Below are positions 56,105-61,673 of a stretch of 64,000 nucleotides of DNA, in pieces. The notes beneath the pieces are model-generated. The model made no database searches and had not been told where the DNA came from. It saw nothing but the letters and a program-made list of their open reading frames with translations. Source of the DNA: JAUWGC01 sp963753055 (lineage in GTDB: Bacteria > Bacteroidota > Bacteroidia > Bacteroidales > B18-G4); assembly GCA_963753055.1 (NCBI GenBank), contig CAVWAP010000004.1, positions 744,001 to 808,000 on the forward strand, given 5' to 3'. How positions within the stretch are numbered: the stretch's first letter is position 1; each line of letters starts with the position of its first letter. Both the position numbers and the translations under genes were made by a program.

Positions 56105-56569
56105 GTGCCAAAAAACGGTCAAAATATCATACCTATCGCAGTGATAGCAATAGAAGAGGATGGATGCCATCTGATGGTCAAGGGATCAATAAATGGGAGG
56201 GAAGCCAATCTATTAATTGATACAGGCGCCTCCAGAACGGTGTTTGACCAGGAGAGGATCCTCACATTTATTGAAGATCAAGTTGTTGATTTTGAGGAAA
56301 ATGAAAAGCTCTCAACCGGACTTGGGACCAGTACCATGGCCAGCAAGTCGATCACAATCAGGGAGATTAAGCTTGGAGATTTAAGCATTAAGGACTATAC
56401 CGCCGTAGTTTTGGAAATGTCGCATATCAACGAGTCGTATGCAAAGCTCGATTTGCCGTGTATAGATGGTGTTTTGGGTGGTGACCTGCTGGAGAAGCAT
56501 GGCGCCCTGATTGACTATGGGAGAAAGGAATTGAGGTTTATTCTTCCTGAGATGCCATCTCAGATGTAA
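56105..56569 (+). CDS. Retropepsin-like aspartyl protease
   Basis: 154 residues starting with GTG at 56105. DTGASRTVFD at residues 39-48 is a single aspartyl-protease motif, with flap-like glycine (STGLGTSTM) and the C-terminal CIDGVLGGDLLEKHGALIDY, which includes the ILG-like second motif. One motif means a homodimer is needed. Four bases after LOG. Cytosolic; substrate unknown. Confidence 0.85.
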   Translation: MPKNGQNIIPIAVIAIEEDGCHLMVKGSINGREANLLIDTGASRTVFDQERILTFIEDQVVDFEENEKLSTGLGTSTMASKSITIREIKLGDLSIKDYTAVVLEMSHINESYAKLDLPCIDGVLGGDLLEKHGALIDYGRKELRFILPEMPSQM

Positions 56570-56586
56570 ATCCACTTATAATACGT

Positions 56587-58842
56587 TTACCTGACCACCA
56601 CGATTTTCTTAGTATTGATATTCCCAAGAGCTTCAAATCTCACAAAATATACGCCTGCCGGGAGATCCCGAAGATCAATATCTAAATTATATATACCTGG
56701 TGATTTATATTCTTCTATCAATCTATCAATCTTTAATCCCGAAATCGAATATAAATCACATATCAGATATCTGATATCTGATATCTGATATCTGAGGTGT
56801 AGCCTTTCCGATACAGGATTTGGGAATATCTCAATATTAAGGATTGAACCTGCAAGGGGATTCTTAATTCCGCTAACATTTGGCTGATCAATATCCGGGA
56901 AGTAATTGACACCGCCGGAGAAATTACCAATCAGCAGATCCATATGACCATTATTATTGATATCATGCATGGCTGCAGATGTCCTGAAACCTGTTGGCAT
57001 GACAAATGGCGATTCCTGGACAAGCTTATACAAAGAGTCTGATTCCTCGAACTCACCCTCCAGGTTACCTTCTATATTAGTAAAATAAAATATCTTACCC
57101 TGCTCTGAACCTACCAGCAATTCCAGCTCATCATCCTGGTTCTTGAAAAACCAGGGTGTGCTGTATCCATAATTAGAGAAGGAATAGTCAGTTACATTAA
57201 TCTTCCCCAGGCTGTCAGTAACCAGCGTATATATAGGTTCATCCCTGGTCCCATCATTTCTGTAATAATTCAGGTTCCCGTTTTTCTCACCAATTACCAG
57301 GTCATTTAAGTCATCTCCATTCAGGTCAACCACAAAGGGTGTACTGTATTGGCCAACATTAATGTCATGATAATTGGTGTCTTCAAGTACATAGTCATCA
57401 ATATTACCAATACAGGAGCAGTTTGTGAAGAGCATCAGGTTCCCCAGCTCGGTCCCCACGATCATATCAGGATCGAAATCACCATCCACGTCACCGAAAC
57501 ATGGAAAGATGCCGTTAAGACCAAGATGGGAAATATATCCAAAATCATCGGCAATGAACTCGAACACAGGGTTGGTTTGTGTGCCAATATTTTTGTATAC
57601 CGTTAACTGTCCGGCATATTCAGAATGCAGTATCAGGTATTCATCATACCATGAAGATTCATATTCCCCATAATTGCCTATGATGAGGTCTGTTAGCGCA
57701 TCGTTATTAAAATCTGCAAGGCAGACGTAGGAACCCGATCCAACATCGATCATGTCATTTTGCAAAAACCCTTTTGTATACAGGGTAAATTCCGGTTCAT
57801 TTGCCGCTCCCGAGTTAAGGTACAACCAGGAGCTGTTATGATCCTCGACAACATAAGGGTTTGGATCAAATGGTGAGACCAGGAGATCTGGCAGCCCATC
57901 ATTGGAAACATCTATGTATCTTCCCATTGGTAAGGAGAATAACTCTATGGCTTCAGTTCCAAACGGGTATTCATTGGTATAGCTTGTCATATAGGCCTCT
58001 TCAGGATCACCTCCGTTTTCCAGCATGAACAGGTCGGGGTAGTCAACATCACCAAGCAAAAGATCCTTATCATTGTCTCCATCCAGGTCAATCGTAAGAA
58101 AGCTTGAGCCGGTATGCCTGTCGCGTGTCGGCTCCATACCAAAACAGGTATCCAGGTATATCTCATTTGATTCCTCGCTTTCACCGAAAAAGCCCCAGCA
58201 ATATTCAACTCTTTCATAAACAAGTGAGTCTGCATGGCCATATAATTCCATTGACATGTTTTTGTGACGCTCAACAAAAGTGCCCAGGGCCCAGAATGTT
58301 AAAATATCCAGATCACCGTCATTATCGAGATCAGAAACAGCGGGGTAGTCGATATAGGTGACCAGGATGTTGACTTCTCCACTGCCATATTCGGAGGTCA
58401 GGTACGGATACACCACGAGCTCAAATTTCAGATCTTCCTGGGAGATGTTTTTGTATACCAGGATCCCGGGATTGTCCTTATTATAAGTGAAAATATCCAT
58501 CAGGCCATCATTATTATAATCCTCCATCAGTATCCAATCTTTGATCACCGGGAACAATTCTGCAAACGCAGGAGCATACTGATAGCTGTTGAGGCCATTA
58601 TTGCCAGTGTTAAGGAATGGCAATAATCGGTGGCCCTGCCGGTCGAATACCAGAAGATCTTTAATTCCATCCCTATTCATATCAACCTCATTGTACTGGC
58701 AGGCGTTCATCCCACCGGCCCATGGGTATTTAAGCTGGCCTTTTGAGTCATGAAACACAATGGGTGTCTTTTTGGAGGATTGGCATATCCCCGTGAATGT
58801 TGTAAGTAGAAAAATAAGTGTGAAGATGTATCTGGTGGTCAT
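56587..58842 (-). CDS. T9SS-exported FG-GAP/VCBS repeat protein
   Basis: 751 residues. Signal peptide to about residue 20 (TGICQSS). At least seven FG-GAP/VCBS-type units (DMNRDGIKDLLVFDRQG, DLDNDGDLDILTFW, DLDGDNDKDLLLGD, DFNNDALTDLIIGNYG, DLNGDDLNDLVIGEKNG) suggest a beta-propeller with Ca-binding loops. The end is a type A T9SS sorting domain (EIFPNPVSERLHLRYQ, LRDLPAGVYFVRF). Probably bound at the cell surface. A 7-bp repeat lies inside the sorting-domain coding region. Confidence 0.92.
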   Translation of the reverse strand: MTTRYIFTLIFLLTTFTGICQSSKKTPIVFHDSKGQLKYPWAGGMNACQYNEVDMNRDGIKDLLVFDRQGHRLLPFLNTGNNGLNSYQYAPAFAELFPVIKDWILMEDYNNDGLMDIFTYNKDNPGILVYKNISQEDLKFELVVYPYLTSEYGSGEVNILVTYIDYPAVSDLDNDGDLDILTFWALGTFVERHKNMSMELYGHADSLVYERVEYCWGFFGESEESNEIYLDTCFGMEPTRDRHTGSSFLTIDLDGDNDKDLLLGDVDYPDLFMLENGGDPEEAYMTSYTNEYPFGTEAIELFSLPMGRYIDVSNDGLPDLLVSPFDPNPYVVEDHNSSWLYLNSGAANEPEFTLYTKGFLQNDMIDVGSGSYVCLADFNNDALTDLIIGNYGEYESSWYDEYLILHSEYAGQLTVYKNIGTQTNPVFEFIADDFGYISHLGLNGIFPCFGDVDGDFDPDMIVGTELGNLMLFTNCSCIGNIDDYVLEDTNYHDINVGQYSTPFVVDLNGDDLNDLVIGEKNGNLNYYRNDGTRDEPIYTLVTDSLGKINVTDYSFSNYGYSTPWFFKNQDDELELLVGSEQGKIFYFTNIEGNLEGEFEESDSLYKLVQESPFVMPTGFRTSAAMHDINNNGHMDLLIGNFSGGVNYFPDIDQPNVSGIKNPLAGSILNIEIFPNPVSERLHLRYQISDIRYLICDLYSISGLKIDRLIEEYKSPGIYNLDIDLRDLPAGVYFVRFEALGNINTKKIVVVR
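56766..56793. repeat. Perfect 7-bp tandem array (GATATCT, 4 units) inside a coding region
   Basis: Four exact GATATCT units. On the minus strand they code for part of RYQISDIRYLIC in the sorting domain of the FG-GAP protein, reading all three phases of the heptamer. Confidence 0.9.
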
Positions 58843-58900
58843 GACTGCAAAGATTTCTATACAAAATTAACAATTTACCTGGTAATGTTGTTTTTGATTT

Positions 58901-58949
58901 ACCATGTTCAATGTTCAATGGACCATGTACCATGTACCATGGACCATGT
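58901..58949. repeat. 7-bp tandem array (ACCATGT/TCAATGT, 7 units)
   Basis: Seven heptamers in one phase (ACCATGT, TCAATGT, TCAATGG, ACCATGT, ACCATGT, ACCATGG, ACCATGT) in the divergent gap between the FG-GAP gene and the NtrC-like gene. Confidence 0.9.
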
Positions 58950-58989
58950 AACAAAGTGTTTGGTTTAATGTACCATTTTCAAATTACCT

Positions 58990-59024
58990 GGAACACGGAA
59001 CATGGAACCTTGAACATGGAACAT
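58990..59024. repeat. 7-bp tandem array (GGAACAT, 5 units)
   Basis: GGAACAC, GGAACAT, GGAACCT, TGAACAT, GGAACAT. Largely the reverse complement of the array 40 bases upstream (ATGTTCC versus ATGTTCA), so the pair can fold together. Confidence 0.88.
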
Positions 59025-59036
59025 CATTTTGTTTTA

Positions 59037-59044
59037 TATCTTTG
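59037..59044 (+). promoter_or_regulatory. Candidate -7 box (TATCTTTG) for the NtrC-like gene
   Basis: TATCTTTG, 23 bases before the ATG. The nearest TTG upstream (59010) is 24 bases away and lies inside the GGAACAT array, so the -33 element may be supplied by the repeat. Confidence 0.55.
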
Positions 59045-59067
59045 ATGTGAACACAAAACGATAATAT

Positions 59068-60231
59068 ATGGCCAGGATACTTGTGATTGACGACGAACAA
59101 AGCATTCGAAATACCTTGCGTGAAATTCTTGAATATGAGAAATTTACAGTACAGGACGCTGCTGATGGGATGGAAGCACTTGAGCTGATTAACAAAGAAA
59201 CATTTGATGTGATCCTTTGTGATATCAAGATGCCAAAGATGGATGGCATTGAGGTGCTGGAGAAGATCCTTGAGACGGTGGATACGCCTGTTATCATGAT
59301 CTCCGGTCATGGCACCATTGAAACCGCGGTGGAAGCGATCAAGATGGGTGCCTTTGATTATATTGCCAAGCCCCTGGATCTTAATCGTTTGCTGATTACC
59401 ATCAGGAATGCCATGGACAAGGCCAGCCTGATAACTGAGACCAAGAAGCTGAAGCGTAAGGTCAGCAAGACCTATGAGATGATCGGGGATTCCCTTGTCA
59501 TGGTACAGATCAAGGATATGATTGAGAAGGTAGCACCTACGAATGCAAGGGTGTTGATAACAGGTGACAATGGTACGGGCAAGGAGCTTGTTGCGCGGTG
59601 GTTGCATGAAAAGAGCCAGCGGGCCAAGTCGCCGTTTATAGAAGTCAACTGCGCTGCGATACCGGCTGAACTGATTGAAAGCAAGCTTTTTGGCCATGAA
59701 AAGGGGTCTTTTACATCTGCCATTAAGCAGCGAAAGGGTGATTTTGAACTGGCGCATGGGGGGACCTTGTTCCTGGATGAGATCGGGGATATGAGTTTAT
59801 CAGCCCAGGCCAAGGTTTTAAGGGCCTTACAGGAAAACAAGATTGTGCGGGTAGGAGGGGAGAAGGATATTTCTGTTGATGTCAGGATCATTGCAGCCAC
59901 CAACAAGAAGTTAGAAGAAGAGATAACAAACAGCAGGTTTCGCGAGGACCTGTTTCACCGTTTAAGTGTGATCATCATCCAGGTTCCCACCCTGAATGAG
60001 CGCCTGGAGGATATCCCGCAGCTGGCTGATCATTTTATCCAGCAAGTTTGCGAAGAGCAGGGCAAGCCTCAGATGAGTTTTTCGGATGATGCTATCCAGG
60101 AATTGCAAAAGATCAAATGGACCGGTAATGTTCGCGAATTTCGTAATGTAATTGAGAGGTTAGCAATCCTATCAAGTGATCCTATTTCTGGTGATGATGT
60201 AAAACTATTTTCAACACCTCTGAAGAAGTGA
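59068..60231 (+). CDS. NtrC-family response regulator without DNA-binding domain
   Basis: 387 residues. Receiver domain (phospho-acceptor D52 in VILCDIKMPKMDG; K101), then an AAA+ sigma-54 activator domain: Walker A GDNGTGKE (166-173), Walker B LFLDEIG (234-240), and sensor region FREDLFHRLSVIII. The sigma-54 contact loop is GSFTSA (213-218) rather than GAFTGA. The protein ends at TPLKK right after the AAA+ domain, with no Fis-type helix-turn-helix. It may act from solution or through a partner. The stop codon is the first three bases of a 7-bp repeat array. Confidence 0.92.
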   Translation: MARILVIDDEQSIRNTLREILEYEKFTVQDAADGMEALELINKETFDVILCDIKMPKMDGIEVLEKILETVDTPVIMISGHGTIETAVEAIKMGAFDYIAKPLDLNRLLITIRNAMDKASLITETKKLKRKVSKTYEMIGDSLVMVQIKDMIEKVAPTNARVLITGDNGTGKELVARWLHEKSQRAKSPFIEVNCAAIPAELIESKLFGHEKGSFTSAIKQRKGDFELAHGGTLFLDEIGDMSLSAQAKVLRALQENKIVRVGGEKDISVDVRIIAATNKKLEEEITNSRFREDLFHRLSVIIIQVPTLNERLEDIPQLADHFIQQVCEEQGKPQMSFSDDAIQELQKIKWTGNVREFRNVIERLAILSSDPISGDDVKLFSTPLKK

Positions 60232-60291
60232 ACACTGAACAGTGAACACTGAACAGAAATTTACAACCTACAACTTAGAACTTAGAACTTT
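60229..60291. repeat. 7-bp tandem array (TGAACAC, then CAACTTA/GAACTTA; 9 phase-locked units)
   Basis: TGAACAC, TGAACAG, TGAACAC, TGAACAG, AAATTTA, CAACCTA, CAACTTA, GAACTTA, GAACTTT run without a phase break from the NtrC-like stop codon to the tmRNA promoter. Confidence 0.9.
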
Positions 60292-60295
60292 TTTG

Positions 60296-60303
60296 TAACT
60301 TTG
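60296..60303 (+). promoter_or_regulatory. Candidate -7 box (TAACTTTG) for tmRNA
   Basis: TAACTTTG followed by CACC fits the consensus. It is 60 bases before the mature 5' end, so a leader would be removed. The -33 zone lies in the repeat array. Confidence 0.5.
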
Positions 60304-60362
60304 CACCGCGTTTGGCACTATAATTGAGTGTTTTAAAGGCAACAAGTTTGATTTACGATTTA

Positions 60363-60763
60363 GGGGCTGTACCGGTTTTGACAGCAAGGTGAATGGACTT
60401 GTAAGCATGCCGGGCTTTGCAGATTGGCTCGTTATAATTATCTGCAACACTTATAATTGGCGAAAATAATTTCGCACTCGCAGCCTAATCGAAGTTTAGT
60501 AGGTTCTGGCTAAATCCTTTGCCCAGGGCACAGGACGAGCCGTTCTACCGGTGGAGATGCCTGATTCCGGCCGGATCATGGGACGCAAGCTAATTTCAGG
60601 CTGGCCAAAGAAAAGTCTTGGTTCTGCGGCGAGATAAAAAGACTAAGTTCGGATTTAGGGTGCCTTTTCCCTTGCCCGGATCGAAAACCAATAACAGGAT
60701 AAGCATGTAGAAAGCAACTTTGTTCCTTGTTTGGACGAGGGTTCGAATCCCTCCAGCTCCACC
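60363..60763 (+). ncRNA. ssrA: tmRNA (transfer-messenger RNA)
   Basis: The 5' end GGGGCTGTACCGGTTTTGAC is the tRNA-like half; GGGGCTG pairs with CAGCTCC at 60754-60760, and the T-arm GAGGGTTCGAATCCCTC is present. The tag frame at 60459-60488 reads GGC GAA AAT AAT TTC GCA CTC GCA GCC TAA, giving GENNFALAA after the tRNA-borne Ala. The terminal A lacks a complete CCA in DNA (ACCT), so CCA must be added. Rescues stalled ribosomes. A GIY-YIG gene starts 100 bases downstream. Confidence 0.96.
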
Positions 60764-60845
60764 TTCGCTCTCCGTAGCTTCAGCGAAGGAGAGATGTTAC
60801 TCTCTTCGCTTTCGCTACTACGAGCTTCGGTGGACGCGGTCCACC
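60762..60845 (+). repeat. Three hairpins between tmRNA 3' end and GIY-YIG gene
   Basis: CCTTCGCT/AGCGAAGG (60762-60789), GAGAG/CTCTC (60790-60805 region) and GGTGGAC-GCG-GTCCACC (60829-60845) follow one another. Starts right at the tmRNA end. Could be a terminator-like or mobile-element end structure. Confidence 0.7.
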
Positions 60846-60865
60846 TTACCATATTATTTCTTGCG

Positions 60866-61102
60866 ATGTGGCATGTTTATATTTTAAAATGCAATGATGG
60901 TACGTACTACACCGGATGCACGAATAATCTGGAAGACAGATTATACAGGCATTCTAAAGGAATGATCCATTACACAAAAGATAAACTTCCTGTTGAACTA
61001 ATAGTCTCCATTACTTTTTCTGACAAATATAAAGCATACGATTTCGAAAATTATTTAAAATCGGGCTCTGGAGTTGCCTTCAGGAATAAGCGATTAATAT
61101 AA
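60866..61102 (+). CDS. Small GIY-YIG nuclease-domain protein
   Basis: 78 residues from the ATG at 60866 (MWHVYILKCNDGTYYTGCT). GIY-YIG core, catalytic Arg in LEDRLYRHSKG, metal Glu in DFENYLKSGSG. This family of short proteins is repeatedly found right after tRNA genes in Bacteroidota; here it follows tmRNA. The frame continues upstream without a stop into the T-arm of tmRNA (GSNPSSST), which is typical of the group. Biological role unknown; a mobile-element-like origin is suggested. Confidence 0.88.
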   Translation: MWHVYILKCNDGTYYTGCTNNLEDRLYRHSKGMIHYTKDKLPVELIVSITFSDKYKAYDFENYLKSGSGVAFRNKRLI

Positions 61103-61655
61103 AGTTGAAATCGTTTCTACTGAACGTTAGTAAGGATGAATTTATGCTTGTAAGGCCCCCCCCAGAATGGGATCAACGAAGTTACTCCCGGACCCATTTG
61201 AACAGAGGAACACAGGAACAAAGGATTTGAAATTTTTGAACAGATCTCAGATCAAAACTCTTCTGTTCCTCTGTTCCAATCATCATTCTTATTCTATTTT
61301 CACTACTTTCCCACCATCAAACTGCTCCCCGGGGGTGGTCTTTTATCTCAGGCCCCAAGAGACTCCTTTATTCACCTGCACCTATGGCTTGATTATTCAC
61401 TATCTCATGTCAGGTGACACAGGAGTACCATTGAGAGTATATCGTGCATTGTACACTAGGTTGTCATAGGAATTTACTATATTTATCTCTGTCAACGGAG
61501 TAACGCTGTTAATCCTTGAAATATATAGAACATATAAACGCGTTTTTATCCGCCCTATATGGGTATGTAAAGTAATAAAAGGCTACTCTATTAGCAAGTT
61601 ATACTAACGGGGAAGTCATCAAGTCGTAAAAAATAATTCGTTGATTTATATTTCA
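61103..61655. other. Gene-poor spacer with short inverted repeats and coding remnant
   Basis: About 550 bases with no well-supported gene. It holds a run of eight C (61156-61163), an 8-bp direct repeat GAACAGAG/GAACACAG/GAACAAAG (61200-61223) matched by inverted copies CTGTTCCTCTGTTCC (61263-61278), and a 60-codon open stretch on the minus strand (61400-61582) that ends VYNARYTLNGTPVSPDMR and looks like the end of a lost gene. The latter is weak. Confidence 0.4.
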
Positions 61656-61673
61656 ATGATTATTATAAATACA

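Noticed and set aside
58901..59024. CRISPR array
   Set aside because: Units are only 7 bases with no spacers, and no cas genes are in the window.
60731..60865. N-terminal extension of the GIY-YIG protein into the tmRNA sequence
   Set aside because: The extension is the translated T-arm and hairpins, not protein-like; the ATG at 60866 gives the full domain.
61167..61469. 100-codon open frame in the spacer after the GIY-YIG gene
   Set aside because: No start signal, odd composition, overlaps the inverted octamer repeats, and no domain signs.
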